A stretch of DNA of 34,486 nt from Candidatus Peribacteraceae bacterium (GCA_028711445.1 JAQTSD010000014.1:1-34486), one strand, 5' to 3'; shown: positions 1-9,462, counted from the first letter of the stretch. The notes: a model not told the origin generated them from the letters alone. Made by a program: numbers and translations.

Positions 1-1125
1 CCCTGCAAGGGAACCAGATCGTTCGCCAGTGATCACCAATTGCTGGACAGAGACAGGAAGAAGTTTCTTCGTCTCCTTCAGCTGTTCAAACGCCTTCGCA
101 AAGGAATCACCGAGTTGCACACGTTCGAGAAGATGTGTGTAGAAATTCTTGTACGCAACAACGGTGGTGACACTGACAAGTGATTCCATCGCCTCAAGGA
201 GGGGAACACCCGCCTGCAACAGCCCGCCGAGGATCACGCCGAAGCGTCCGATAGTCGCCTCCTTCGCAAGCCGTCCGATACCCGGAATATGAAACATGAC
301 CCACTGTGTGATCACTTTGAACCGCGTGAATTTTGCGAGAAGGAATAGGAGAATGATAAGACCAAACGAAGCCGGCACGAATACCGTACCATGGGCACTG
401 AATGCGTTAGCAATGACAATGATGACACGCGTGCTAACCGGAAGATCGGCATTGAGGGAGACAAGTACCTGAATGAGGTTAGGCAACACAAAGATGCCGA
501 GCCCCATAATGAGAACGAACATCATCGTGAGGATGATCGACGGATAAATCATTGCCATTTTTACTTTTGACTTCAGTGCACGATCCTTCTCTCTCTGCTC
601 TGTAAGGTATTCCATGTTGCGTGCAAGATTGCCGGCATCTTCCCCGATGCGCACCATCGAGATGTCATAGGGGGGAAAGAGGTGCTGTTCTTCCATAGCA
701 CGCCAGAGAGGGGAGCCACTCTCAACGGATTCGATGATCTTCTGGACGAATTTTTTCGATGCACCACCATGCGCCTCAAGTTGATAAATCTTGAGCGCAT
801 CAAGGAGCGGCAGACCGGCGTTGAGCATCATGGCAACACTCTGCACGAAGAGTCCTGCCTGCTTGCCCATGCCGATGTTATTCAGTCTCACAAGGAATGC
901 CATGAGCTGCGATTCCCCTGAATATTTTTTCGCCGGCTTTGCAGGTTCAACCTTCGTTTCTTCTTCCGCCTTTGTTTCCCCTTTTGAGACATGATCGACC
1001 CCCTTCGTTTTGAGCGGTGGGGATTCTGCAGGTGGAGCCTCAATCGTTTTCGCATGCGGATCAATGGCAGAAGACCGCTTCGATGCAGTCTCGACCACCT
1101 TCGATGTCTTCCTACTTCTTGCCAT
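1..1125 (-). CDS. pilC: Type II secretion/type IV pilus inner-membrane platform protein (GspF/PilC family), C-terminus beyond window
   Basis: Minus-strand reading from ATG at 1125 gives MARSRKTSKVVETASKRSS...LVRLNNIGMGKQAGLFVQSVAMMLNAGLPLLDALKIYQ...; two GspF-like repeats with TM segments; overlaps the pilB stop by 14 bp; runs off the left edge. Confidence 0.9.
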   Translation of the reverse strand, partial: MARSRKTSKVVETASKRSSAIDPHAKTIEAPPAESPPLKTKGVDHVSKGETKAEEETKVEPAKPAKKYSGESQLMAFLVRLNNIGMGKQAGLFVQSVAMMLNAGLPLLDALKIYQLEAHGGASKKFVQKIIESVESGSPLWRAMEEQHLFPPYDISMVRIGEDAGNLARNMEYLTEQREKDRALKSKVKMAMIYPSIILTMMFVLIMGLGIFVLPNLIQVLVSLNADLPVSTRVIIVIANAFSAHGTVFVPASFGLIILLFLLAKFTRFKVITQWVMFHIPGIGRLAKEATIGRFGVILGGLLQAGVPLLEAMESLVSVTTVVAYKNFYTHLLERVQLGDSFAKAFEQLKETKKLLPVSVQQLVITGERSGSLAG

Positions 1126-2911
1126 GGGCAGACGGGATTGGTGTGGGCGGTGCGGCGACACGCATAAGCTCTTCAATGGTTGTCATACCTGTCTTCACTT
1201 TCTCGAGACCGTCTTCGAACATGAGCTTCATCCCATTCCGACGCGCGCAGACATTGATGTCCGTACTCGATGCACGGGCCACAATGAGGTCTTCGATTTC
1301 CGGTGTGATGAGAAGCAATTCATAGATACCAACGCGTCCGCGGTAACCCGTGCCGCCACATGCGTCGCATCCCTTGCCGCGATATAGCGTTGTTCCTTTG
1401 CCATCGAAGTACTCATGTGCATTTGGGAAGAGATTCTTCACCTCGGCGGCGGTAACAGATGCACTTGTTCTGCAGCGCGAACAGATGCGACGTACAAGGC
1501 GCTGCCCGATGACCACTTCCAGTGTGGAAGCAAGTAGGAATGGCTCCACACCCATCTCGAGGAGACGGGGAATGGAGGTCGCTGCATCGTTTGCGTGGAG
1601 CGTGGAAAAAAGCAAGTGCCCTGTGAGAGCTGCATTCACAGAAATATCCGCCGTCTCGCCGTCGCGGATCTCTCCGACGAGGACAATATCCGGGTCCTGG
1701 CGGACGAGAGCGCGCAATCCTTTGGCGAACGTAAGATCCGTCTTCGGATTCACCTGGATATGATTGATGCCGGCGATTTTGTACTCTACTGGATCTTCGA
1801 TGGTAGAGATATTTACATCGGGGGCATTGCGAATCTTCAAAAGTGCATAGAGGGTCGTGGATTTCCCCGATCCAGTCGGCCCCGTAGTGAGAAGCATGCC
1901 AAACGGCTTGTGTGCTTCTCGTTCGAGGATATTCCGATGCTCCAGAGAGAAGCCGAGATCAGCAAGAGTGAGGTGTCGGACATACTCGCCGAGGAGACGC
2001 ATCACAACTTTTTCGCCATCCACCACTGGAACGATGGAGACGCGGATATCGATGGGGCCGGAGGGAGTGGGATGACGGATGGCTCCATCCTGCGCCGCGA
2101 AGTGTTCATCGATGCGCATGTTGGAATCGATCTTGATGCGATTAAGTACACCTTCATAGTGTTCACGTGGGATCCGACCTGCTTCGTGCATGACGCCATC
2201 CACGCGGAAACGAACAACCACCACGGACTCCTGCGGTTCAAAGTGAATATCAGACGCCCTGAGTTGGATGGCGTCGGAGATGATCTCCTCAAGAATTTCC
2301 GGTGCAACCTTCTTCTGTTCATCGATAATCTGCTGAAACCGCGTGGCAAGCGGCTTCTGATAGTGAACAAAAGCTGCTTCGATAGCTGACTGAGGCGTAT
2401 AGACGAAAGAGATCTTTCCTGTGAAATGCTTCCTCTCCTCAACGGCCTTTTTCTTTCCTCCAAAGGAGAATCCGGATTTCTTTTCTTCTTTCTTCGCTCC
2501 ACTCTTTTCCTCCAGCTTTTGCGGATACAGGGGGCTCTCCTGCCCAAAATTGAGACGAACGGCTTCCTCCAACTGCTCATTCCCCGGATCGGACGTCGCC
2601 ACAGTAATAAATGATTCGTCACGTTTCACTACAACCGCACTGAATGCGCGCGCAATTTCCTCCGGGAGAAGCGTGATGACATTTGCGGGTGGTGGATTTG
2701 ATTGCACATCATAGAACTCAAGTTTGTAGTACTCAGCTAATGCATTCTCGTAGAGCTGCTGTGTAAGCAGACCCTGATCGATGAGCACGGAAAGGAGGGG
2801 CACTTTCAATTCGTCGGCACGTTTTTGCGCAGATTTTAATTCCTCCTCGGAGAGATAATTCTGTCCCGTGAGGAGTGTGCCGAGTGCATCATCCTTGATG
2901 GCCATGATCAA
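1112..2911 (-). CDS. pilB: Type IV pilus assembly / T2SS ATPase (GspE/PilB family)
   Basis: Walker A GPTGSGKSTTLYALL, Asp box/Walker B QDPDIVLVGEIRDGETA, CxxC zinc motifs (CSRCR, CDACGGTGYRGR). Confidence 0.97.
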   Translation of the reverse strand: MIMAIKDDALGTLLTGQNYLSEEELKSAQKRADELKVPLLSVLIDQGLLTQQLYENALAEYYKLEFYDVQSNPPPANVITLLPEEIARAFSAVVVKRDESFITVATSDPGNEQLEEAVRLNFGQESPLYPQKLEEKSGAKKEEKKSGFSFGGKKKAVEERKHFTGKISFVYTPQSAIEAAFVHYQKPLATRFQQIIDEQKKVAPEILEEIISDAIQLRASDIHFEPQESVVVVRFRVDGVMHEAGRIPREHYEGVLNRIKIDSNMRIDEHFAAQDGAIRHPTPSGPIDIRVSIVPVVDGEKVVMRLLGEYVRHLTLADLGFSLEHRNILEREAHKPFGMLLTTGPTGSGKSTTLYALLKIRNAPDVNISTIEDPVEYKIAGINHIQVNPKTDLTFAKGLRALVRQDPDIVLVGEIRDGETADISVNAALTGHLLFSTLHANDAATSIPRLLEMGVEPFLLASTLEVVIGQRLVRRICSRCRTSASVTAAEVKNLFPNAHEYFDGKGTTLYRGKGCDACGGTGYRGRVGIYELLLITPEIEDLIVARASSTDINVCARRNGMKLMFEDGLEKVKTGMTTIEELMRVAAPPTPIPSAHGKK

Positions 2912-2917
2912 AAGGGG

Positions 2918-3316
2918 TTAGAGGACGGATTTGACGTGCTTCACGATTGCAGAAATGGGGGTATTGGATTTCACGTAGTAGCCTTTTGCTCCGAGATTCT
3001 TCGCACGCGCCTGGTCTTCCTCTTGTCCAAGATTAGTGAGAACTATGACAGGTACTTTTGCTTTCCCGGCCTGCATCGCCTCGAGAAAAGCAAAGCCATC
3101 CATCCCCGGCATGATGAGATCCAAGAGAATAACATCGAATTTTTCTTTCTTGGCCATCTCCAGAGCTTCGCCGCCGTCCGTCGCAATATGCGGCAGAAAT
3201 CCTTCATGGGCGAACTTCAGCTCCAATGCGTGTGCGAGCGGTCGTTCATCCTCAACGATGAGCAGTGAGTGTTTTGTAGAATCGGCCGATTTTTTGGGTG
3301 TGGGTTTATCGGACAT
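2918..3316 (-). CDS. Stand-alone CheY-like response regulator receiver protein
   Basis: SLLIVEDERPLAHAL...DVILLDLIMPGMDGFAFL...VIVLTNLG...GAKGYYVKS; start at internal Met after the likely promoter (ORF track starts at 3373). Confidence 0.9.
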   Translation of the reverse strand: MSDKPTPKKSADSTKHSLLIVEDERPLAHALELKFAHEGFLPHIATDGGEALEMAKKEKFDVILLDLIMPGMDGFAFLEAMQAGKAKVPVIVLTNLGQEEDQARAKNLGAKGYYVKSNTPISAIVKHVKSVL

Positions 3317-3336
3317 AGTCAGCGGTTTATCCTGTA

Positions 3337-3365
3337 ATTGTAGCAGAAAATCTGCATTGAGGCAA
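3337..3365 (-). promoter_or_regulatory. Sigma70-like promoter for the response regulator
   Basis: Minus strand TTGCCT (3365-3360) - 17 nt - TACAAT (3342-3337). Confidence 0.5.
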
Positions 3366-3385
3366 TGAGTCATTCTCGCTACACT
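3357..3385 (+). promoter_or_regulatory. Sigma70-like promoter for purH
   Basis: TTGAGG (3357-3362) - 17 nt - TACACT (3380-3385), 40 bp upstream of the ATG at 3425; -35 overlaps the divergent promoter's -35. Confidence 0.45.
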
Positions 3386-3424
3386 TTGTGTGCCCTCCCG
3401 AGGATTTTTTCACCCTGTTCTCCC

Positions 3425-4939
3425 ATGTCATTGCGCGCACTACTCTCTGTCTCCAACAAGTCCGGCATCGAGAGCTTCGCCGGGGGGCTTCGAGAGGCGG
3501 GTTATGAAATTATTTCGACTGGCGGCACGCAGAAAGCGTTGGAAAAAGCCAAAATCCCCGTCACATCGGTTGGAGAAATTACACAATTTCCTGAGTGTTT
3601 CGGCGGACGCCTGAAGACGCTGCACCCGCTCATCTTTGGTGGTCTTCTCTATAAACGTTCCGATCCGGAACACATGAAGCAGGCGAAGAAACTCAAGGTC
3701 GAACCAATCGATCTTGTGTGCGTGAATCTCTACCCTTTCCAAGAGACTGCCAAAAAACCAGGCATCAGCCGCGGGGAGCTCATTGAGCAGATCGACATCG
3801 GTGGCCCGAGTTTGCTTCGTGCTGCGGCGAAGAATGCTGATGATGTTACTGTCGTCTGCGATCCACAGGACTATCCACGCATTCTGAAAGAATTAAAGGA
3901 ATACAAGAAGACATCTCCGGAGCTCCGCCGAGAGCTTGCTGAGAAAGTATTTCTGCATACGGCTTCTTACGACTGTGCCATCGCCTCTACCCTCTCGGAG
4001 GGGCGTCATGCAGGCCTCCTCCTTACGAATAGGATGCAGCTTCGCTACGGCGAGAATCCGCACCAATGGGGAGCATTTTACGAGTATGCCGACAGTCCAC
4101 CTGGGTGGAGAGTCCTCCAGCAGGAGAAGAAACAGATGAGCTATCTCAACATCCTCGATGCCGACGGTGCATGGAATCTTGTCTGTGAATTTTCTGAGCC
4201 CACTGCCGCCTGCATCAAACACGCGAATCCGTCTGGAGTTGCTTCACACGAGGATATCGCGGAAGCCTTTCAAAAAAGTTACGATGCGGACCGCCTCTCC
4301 GCGTTTGGCGTCATCATCGCCCTGAATAGAAAATGTTCTGCTGCTGTCATTCGAAAGATCATCGATCAGAAAATCTTCGTGGAAATCATCATTGCTCCCG
4401 GCTACGAGCCACAGGCTCTGGAGCTTCTCAAATCCAAGCCATCCATCCGCATCATCGAGCACCACTGCCCAGAGAATGCCGATGCCCCCGGCTATCGCTC
4501 CGCGCTTGACGGCATGCTCGTGCAGAATCTCGACCGAAAGATCGTAATGGAGGCGGATCTCACCTGTGTGACGACTCTCAAGCCATCAAAGGAGCAGATC
4601 GCAAATCTGCTCTTCGCGTGGAAGGTAGTGAAGCACGCAAAATCCAATGCCATCGTTTTTGTGAAGGACGCTTGTACGGTCGGTATCGGCGCCGGTCAGA
4701 CCAGCAGAGTCGACTCAACGATCATCGCAGCTCGCCGTGCCGGGGAAAAAGCGAAGGGCGCCGTCATGGCCTCCGACGCCTTCTTTCCTTTCCCCGACTC
4801 CGTCGAGGAAGCTGCCAAATACTCCATCGCTGCGATTATCCAGCCGGGAGGATCTGTACGTGATGAGGAAGTGATCGCAAAGGCGAATGCCCTCAAGATT
4901 CCGATGGTGCTGACGGGGGTGAGAGGATTCCGACATTGA
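3425..4939 (+). CDS. purH: Bifunctional AICAR formyltransferase / IMP cyclohydrolase
   Basis: MSLRALLSVSNKSGIESFAGGLREAGYEIISTGGTQKAL...GGRLKTLHP...RYGENPHQ...CIKHANPSGVA...IQPGGSVRDEEVI. Confidence 0.97.
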   Translation: MSLRALLSVSNKSGIESFAGGLREAGYEIISTGGTQKALEKAKIPVTSVGEITQFPECFGGRLKTLHPLIFGGLLYKRSDPEHMKQAKKLKVEPIDLVCVNLYPFQETAKKPGISRGELIEQIDIGGPSLLRAAAKNADDVTVVCDPQDYPRILKELKEYKKTSPELRRELAEKVFLHTASYDCAIASTLSEGRHAGLLLTNRMQLRYGENPHQWGAFYEYADSPPGWRVLQQEKKQMSYLNILDADGAWNLVCEFSEPTAACIKHANPSGVASHEDIAEAFQKSYDADRLSAFGVIIALNRKCSAAVIRKIIDQKIFVEIIIAPGYEPQALELLKSKPSIRIIEHHCPENADAPGYRSALDGMLVQNLDRKIVMEADLTCVTTLKPSKEQIANLLFAWKVVKHAKSNAIVFVKDACTVGIGAGQTSRVDSTIIAARRAGEKAKGAVMASDAFFPFPDSVEEAAKYSIAAIIQPGGSVRDEEVIAKANALKIPMVLTGVRGFRH

Positions 4940-4951
4940 AATTTTTTTGCC

Positions 4952-6283
4952 ATGATTTCCTTAAGTCTCCTCTTTCTCCTCCTCTACGTTGCCATTGTCG
5001 TGCTCATTGGTGTGATGACTGCACACAGAGAGACGGAAGAAGGGTTCATGATCGCAGATCGCAAGGTGGCAGGCCTTCAGCTTGCCGCAACAATGAGCGC
5101 AGGTTTCTTCGACGGAGCAACTCTCTCAATCTACTTGGCATATGTTTATCAATTCGGCTTCTCCGCCCTGTGGGCATTTGTTGGCGCTGCTTTGGGATAC
5201 ATCGTGCTACGACACTTCTCCGGGCGGGCAAAAATGCTTGCCGATCAGTTGCGTTGTTACTCCATGCCGGAATATTTCGGTCGGATCATCGGCTGGCGGA
5301 GCGGACTTGCTTTCTCGGCCATTCTCATCTTTCAGTTTTTCCTGCTTGCTATCGTCGATCTCGTCGTTAGTGGGAAGATTCTCTCCTCTATTTTTCCCAT
5401 ACCATACGCCGCAGCGGTATCGATCGGAGGGGCCATCATCCTCAGCTATCTCCTCCTTGCTGGATTCAAAGCAGTAGTACGCACCGACTTCTTCCAGCTT
5501 ATCATCATGTTCGTCATGAGTATTTCCGTCGGTTGGTATCTTATGGGAGAGAGTGTTATCGTCCCCGCTGATTTTTCCCTCTGGAATATGGGGGTCGGCG
5601 ACACGATCGGTTTTCTTGTCGTCGGTGCCATGAACATCATGATTGCTCCGGACCTCTGGCAACGGATGTTCGCGTCGAAGAACGAGCGGTCTCTCCGCAC
5701 AGCATTCATCTACGCAGCTTTTTTTCTGACACTTCTCGGCATCATCATCAGTATCGTCGGTTTAGCGACCAAGCAGCACTTCCCATCCATTGCGCCGGAG
5801 GATGCATTCCTTGTCGGTTTCACCCGACTTCTGCCCTATGGGCTCATGCAGTTCGGATTGGTACTCCTCTATGCCGTCGCACTGTCCTCCTGCGATACGA
5901 TCACATTTGTCGTCTCTTCGATTCTCACCCGTGACGTACAGACGTACATCCCGCACTTCAGCGCGCAATCCATGCGGCGGCTGACGCGCTGGTTCATGCT
6001 CGCCTTTGTCCTGCTGGCCATCGCATCCGGTCTGTTGATTCAAGATATTTTGACGCTCGGATTCTCCTTTTCAGGCATCTGCCTTGCTCTCTTCCCGGCA
6101 GTCATCGGATCGTTTTACTGGAAATTAAAAGACCGCGCCGTGACCGGGAGCATCATCATTGCTCTCTCCAGCCTTGTGGCGCTTCTACTTTTCAAAATCC
6201 CCCTTTCCCCGGAGACCGTCCTCATTACATTGCCAGTGTCTCTTGCTTCGCTCGTTGTTCTGCAGAGGGCACTGAAAGCGTGA
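4952..6283 (+). CDS. Sodium:solute symporter (SSS) family transporter
   Basis: About 12 hydrophobic segments; DRKVAGLQLAATMSAGFFDGATLSIYLAYVYQFGFSALW; SSS-like architecture; substrate not assignable. Confidence 0.85.
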   Translation: MISLSLLFLLLYVAIVVLIGVMTAHRETEEGFMIADRKVAGLQLAATMSAGFFDGATLSIYLAYVYQFGFSALWAFVGAALGYIVLRHFSGRAKMLADQLRCYSMPEYFGRIIGWRSGLAFSAILIFQFFLLAIVDLVVSGKILSSIFPIPYAAAVSIGGAIILSYLLLAGFKAVVRTDFFQLIIMFVMSISVGWYLMGESVIVPADFSLWNMGVGDTIGFLVVGAMNIMIAPDLWQRMFASKNERSLRTAFIYAAFFLTLLGIIISIVGLATKQHFPSIAPEDAFLVGFTRLLPYGLMQFGLVLLYAVALSSCDTITFVVSSILTRDVQTYIPHFSAQSMRRLTRWFMLAFVLLAIASGLLIQDILTLGFSFSGICLALFPAVIGSFYWKLKDRAVTGSIIIALSSLVALLLFKIPLSPETVLITLPVSLASLVVLQRALKA

Positions 6284-6297
6284 GGAGACCGGAAAAT

Positions 6298-6894
6298 TCA
6301 CAGCTTCCTTCTCCCCTCCACCGCCTCTTTGAGCGTCACCTGATCTGCAAATTCGATGTCCGCACCCATGGGCAGACCATGTGCAAGGCGCGTGATGGAG
6401 GGAACGGCATCGGAAAGCTGTCGTTGAATGTAGCTGGCCGTTGCCTCGCCCTCGATATCCGGGTTTGTCGCCACGATCACTTCCTTCACCTCTCCTTTCT
6501 TGCAACGTTCGATGAGCTCTCTCAATTTCAATTGTTCTGGTCCCATTCCGTCGATAGGGGAAAGGACGCCGTGAAGCACATGGTAGACGCCCTTGAATCC
6601 CGATCGCTCGAAGGCGATCACATCGAGCGGGTTCTCCACGACGAGGATTGTCGCATGATCCCGTGAGGTATCCGCACAGATCGCGCATTCCTCCTGCAGT
6701 GTAACCATCTGACAATGCTTGCAGTAGTTCAGCTGCGTCCGCAGATCCGCGAGCGCCTTCCCAAGTGTTTCAGGCGAGGCTTTGGAACTGCGCAGCAAGT
6801 GAAATGTGAGCCGCTCAGCGGACTTCATGCCAATGCCAGGGAGCTTACTGAACTCCTCAATCGTCTTCTGAATTTGCGGAGGAAGGAGAGACAC
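6298..6894 (-). CDS. recR: Recombination mediator protein RecR
   Basis: MSLLPPQIQKTIEEFSKLPGIGMKSAERLTFHLL..., zinc finger C..C...CxxC, Toprim ATNPDIEGEATASYI. Confidence 0.96.
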   Translation of the reverse strand: MSLLPPQIQKTIEEFSKLPGIGMKSAERLTFHLLRSSKASPETLGKALADLRTQLNYCKHCQMVTLQEECAICADTSRDHATILVVENPLDVIAFERSGFKGVYHVLHGVLSPIDGMGPEQLKLRELIERCKKGEVKEVIVATNPDIEGEATASYIQRQLSDAVPSITRLAHGLPMGADIEFADQVTLKEAVEGRRKL

Positions 6895-6940
6895 GAGGAG
6901 AGAATCGGGAATTAGGAATCAAGAATCAAGTGGAAAAAGC

Positions 6941-7381
6941 TCAGTAATCTCCCGACCGCTTCAATCTCCGCTCCACATCGCGTGCACGGATCTTCTGTCG
7001 CTTGTCGAATCTCTTCTTTCCCCGCCCGAGCCCGAGGAGGACTTTGATGAATTTTCCCGCACGTACTTCGAGCGGGATGACGGTCATACCCTTCTCTTCA
7101 GTGCCTGCTGTGAGCTTGCGAATCTCTGATTCCTTGAGGAGGAGCGGCCGGTCATGTCCAGGGTCATAATTCTCCACGCCGGATGCATACGCATAGAGAG
7201 CGACCGACGCATTTTTCAAGACGGGCTTCCCCAAAAGGAATGATACATATGCGCCGGAGAGGTGGACATGCCCCAAGCGGCAGGATTTCACCTCGGGGCC
7301 GGAGAGGACGATGCCTGCCTCCACCGTATCAAGGATCTCGTAGTCATAACGTGCCCGGCGATTGTCCGCGACTCGCTTCAT
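6941..7381 (-). CDS. smpB: SsrA (tmRNA)-binding protein SmpB
   Basis: VADNRRARYDYEILDTVEAGIVLSGPEVKSCRLGHVHLSGAYV...LGLGRGKKRFDKRQKIRARDVERRLKR. Confidence 0.97.
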   Translation of the reverse strand: MKRVADNRRARYDYEILDTVEAGIVLSGPEVKSCRLGHVHLSGAYVSFLLGKPVLKNASVALYAYASGVENYDPGHDRPLLLKESEIRKLTAGTEEKGMTVIPLEVRAGKFIKVLLGLGRGKKRFDKRQKIRARDVERRLKRSGDY

Positions 7382-7425
7382 AGACGAAGTATGACCTTTC
7401 GGCGCAAAATAGCCAAGAATCAGCT

Positions 7426-7455
7426 ATTTTAGGAAAGGGTGAATATTATTGACAA
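7426..7455 (-). promoter_or_regulatory. Promoter of smpB
   Basis: Minus strand TTGTCA (7455-7450) - 18 nt - TAAAAT (7431-7426). Confidence 0.5.
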
Positions 7456-7476
7456 CTTGATAATCAAATGTATTAT
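7449..7476 (+). promoter_or_regulatory. Strong sigma70-like promoter pointing away from smpB
   Basis: TTGACA (7449-7454) - 16 nt - TATTAT (7471-7476); no + strand CDS downstream. Confidence 0.65.
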
Positions 7477-7482
7477 AGTGAT

Positions 7483-7592
7483 ACCAGATCACTCTCACCG
7501 AAAGGTGGGACTGGCGGTAATCCGCCCAGCTTTCGGTCTGGCCATCACAGGGCTTTGTCCCTCATTTCTTTCTGGGCACGGAGCCCTGTTTG
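7483..7592 (+). ncRNA. Candidate structured ncRNA, family not recognised
   Basis: Stacked helices CCAGA(7484-7488)/TCTGG(7537-7541), CCGAAAG(7498-7504)/CTTTCGG(7530-7536), CTGGCGG(7511-7517)/CCGCCCAG(7522-7529), then hairpin ACAGGGCT(7547-7554)/AGCCCTGT(7582-7589) followed by TTTG; promoter directly upstream. Confidence 0.55.
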
Positions 7593-7607
7593 ATATGTGA
7601 ATGGTTT

Positions 7608-8348
7608 TTACGGAAGAATCACCAGTAATCGGTCTCCCACGATCAAGGTGATAAGGGCACCCGTTACAAGGAAGGGGGCGAAGGCGATATGTGCCTGTCG
7701 ATGTGTCTTTTTTAGAAGAAGGAGTGTCGCTGCCACAACACCCCCAACGATGTAGGAAAGGAGTAACCACAGAATTACATGCCCCGGCGTGGCAAGAAGA
7801 AAGCCGATACCAATCGCAACAAGGATGTCTCCACTGCCAATCCACTTGCCGGAGCTTATGCCCCACTGCAATGCAAATAATGCTGCTCCGAGTGCGGGTG
7901 CAACGATGGAAAAATCTTTCTGAAGGAATGCGAAGAGCGCACAGATAGCGATAAGAGGGATGGTGAGGATATCTGGAATTTCTTTTGTGGATGCATCGAT
8001 CACCGCAATAATAAACAACAGCCATAGAATGGCGGCAAGAAGGATGGCTAAAGGAATTTTTGTCGGCACGAGAAAATACGCAAGAATGAAGAGGAGTGCG
8101 CCTGCTGCTTCGACGAGCGGATAGCGAATGGAAATACGCTTTCGGCAACTGCGACAGTGCCCCTGGAGGATGAGATAACTCACAACGGGGATGAGATCGA
8201 TGATCCTGAGGTGGACTCCGCAGAGGGGGCAGTGAGATCGGCCAGTGATCTTCTCCCCTGTTGGTAAGCGGGCAATGAGTACATTTCCAAAGCTCCCAAA
8301 AACAAGGCCCAAGATGACGAAGAGGACTATGGCAATATCCGATTGCAT
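7608..8348 (-). CDS. pilD: Prepilin peptidase / A24 leader peptidase
   Basis: FGSFGNVLIARLPTGEKITGRSHCPLCGVHLRIIDLIPVVSYLILQGHCRSCRKRISIRYPLVE (two CxxC) and GSGDILVAIGIGF (GxGD-type). Confidence 0.95.
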   Translation of the reverse strand: MQSDIAIVLFVILGLVFGSFGNVLIARLPTGEKITGRSHCPLCGVHLRIIDLIPVVSYLILQGHCRSCRKRISIRYPLVEAAGALLFILAYFLVPTKIPLAILLAAILWLLFIIAVIDASTKEIPDILTIPLIAICALFAFLQKDFSIVAPALGAALFALQWGISSGKWIGSGDILVAIGIGFLLATPGHVILWLLLSYIVGGVVAATLLLLKKTHRQAHIAFAPFLVTGALITLIVGDRLLVILP

Positions 8349-8362
8349 AGGCGGCAGTCTAC

Positions 8363-9019
8363 CTAGAAAATCTCTCCTCTGCACATGATCGCCTTCTTAA
8401 AAAGCTTCCACTGCATAGCGATGGTGAGTACGAATGCGACGAATATCCCGACCCACAACCCGATGCCGGATGCGGGGAGCTGCACTCCTTCTGGCTGCAT
8501 ACGCCACTCTTTGTGGTCACCGACAGAAGCTGTGAATTTCGAAGGGGTTGGAGTATTTGCCTTGTCTTGCCGCACCGTCTCGCGCATGGGGGCAACGACC
8601 GTGGTGTCGGAGGCGGGTGTTTCCTCTGTTGACTCAGCTTCGATACCGGAGGCCTGTGCCATCTGCCCCGGAACAGCCGGCTGATCGAGTGCCTCTTCTG
8701 CCAGTTTTCTCTGTTCATCGGTAAGATTTAGCTGAACATTTTTCGCCCGCTCGGCAATGCGATCAAATGTTTCTGGCGCAGCAAAGTGTTCTGCGATTGT
8801 GCGATTGCGCGCTTCCTGACGCTGGAACTTCACCTGATCGGCTGTCACTTCGTTCACCTCTGCGAATCGTGCATCCGTCGATCCGGAGGGGATCTTCAAA
8901 AGTGCCGTCACACTCGGAGCAACCGCTTGGTATCCCTGATACAAAAGTAGCGCGAACGTTGCGCCCACTATCGCGCCGAGGAGCTGCCGTACCAACGGAA
9001 TATGCAGAAGATTCTTCAT
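8363..9019 (-). CDS. Hypothetical protein with N- and C-terminal TM helices
   Basis: 218-aa ORF in operon-like order with pilD; hydrophobic segments IVGATFALLLYQGY and IGLWVGIFVAFVLTIAMQW; charged middle. Confidence 0.7.
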   Translation of the reverse strand: MKNLLHIPLVRQLLGAIVGATFALLLYQGYQAVAPSVTALLKIPSGSTDARFAEVNEVTADQVKFQRQEARNRTIAEHFAAPETFDRIAERAKNVQLNLTDEQRKLAEEALDQPAVPGQMAQASGIEAESTEETPASDTTVVAPMRETVRQDKANTPTPSKFTASVGDHKEWRMQPEGVQLPASGIGLWVGIFVAFVLTIAMQWKLFKKAIMCRGEIF

Positions 9020-9066
9020 AGAAAGATAAGGATGTGTGTTCGAAACAGTATAGCAGATCTTGCGTT

Positions 9067-9462
9067 CTATTCCAAGGAAGCACGACGAACGCTCGATTTG
9101 TAACGATGAGGCTCAAAAGCCGGAAGGCGCTCTATGGCGCAAGGAAAGGCTTCTATTGCCACTCCGGGGGGCAGGGCTTGATCGTAACCCAAAAAGATGA
9201 GATCAGGATGCACTTGCCTTACGGGAGCGAGATAGTCACCTATCTCTCCGAGCATGACATGCGCATCCGGGAAAGCCGCAATGATATTTTGTGCACGCTG
9301 CTCTGCCGACTCGAGAGGAAGATGTCCTTTCCCCTCATGTACAGTCTCATCGTGCGCAACAACAATCCATAAGTCACCATGTTTTCCGGCTTCAGTAAGA
9401 AAGAACCGATGTCCTGGGTGGAGATTGTCGAATGTGCCGAAGACGAGTACGCGCGGCCTCAC
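9067..9462 (-). CDS. Cytidylyltransferase family protein (FAD synthase / glycerol-3-P cytidylyltransferase-like)
   Basis: VLVFGTFDNLHPGHRFFLTEA (HxGH nucleotidyltransferase motif); start overlaps upstream stop. Confidence 0.88.
   Translation of the reverse strand: MRPRVLVFGTFDNLHPGHRFFLTEAGKHGDLWIVVAHDETVHEGKGHLPLESAEQRAQNIIAAFPDAHVMLGEIGDYLAPVRQVHPDLIFLGYDQALPPGVAIEAFPCAIERLPAFEPHRYKSSVRRASLE

Noticed and set aside
1595-2389. 264-aa plus-strand ORF over pilB
   Set aside because: Antisense to the conserved ATPase core; not protein-like.
7495-8148. 217-aa minus-strand ORF overlapping pilD and the candidate ncRNA
   Set aside because: Alternative frame over a clear prepilin peptidase; Cys/His/Arg/Ser-rich composition typical of a shadow frame.
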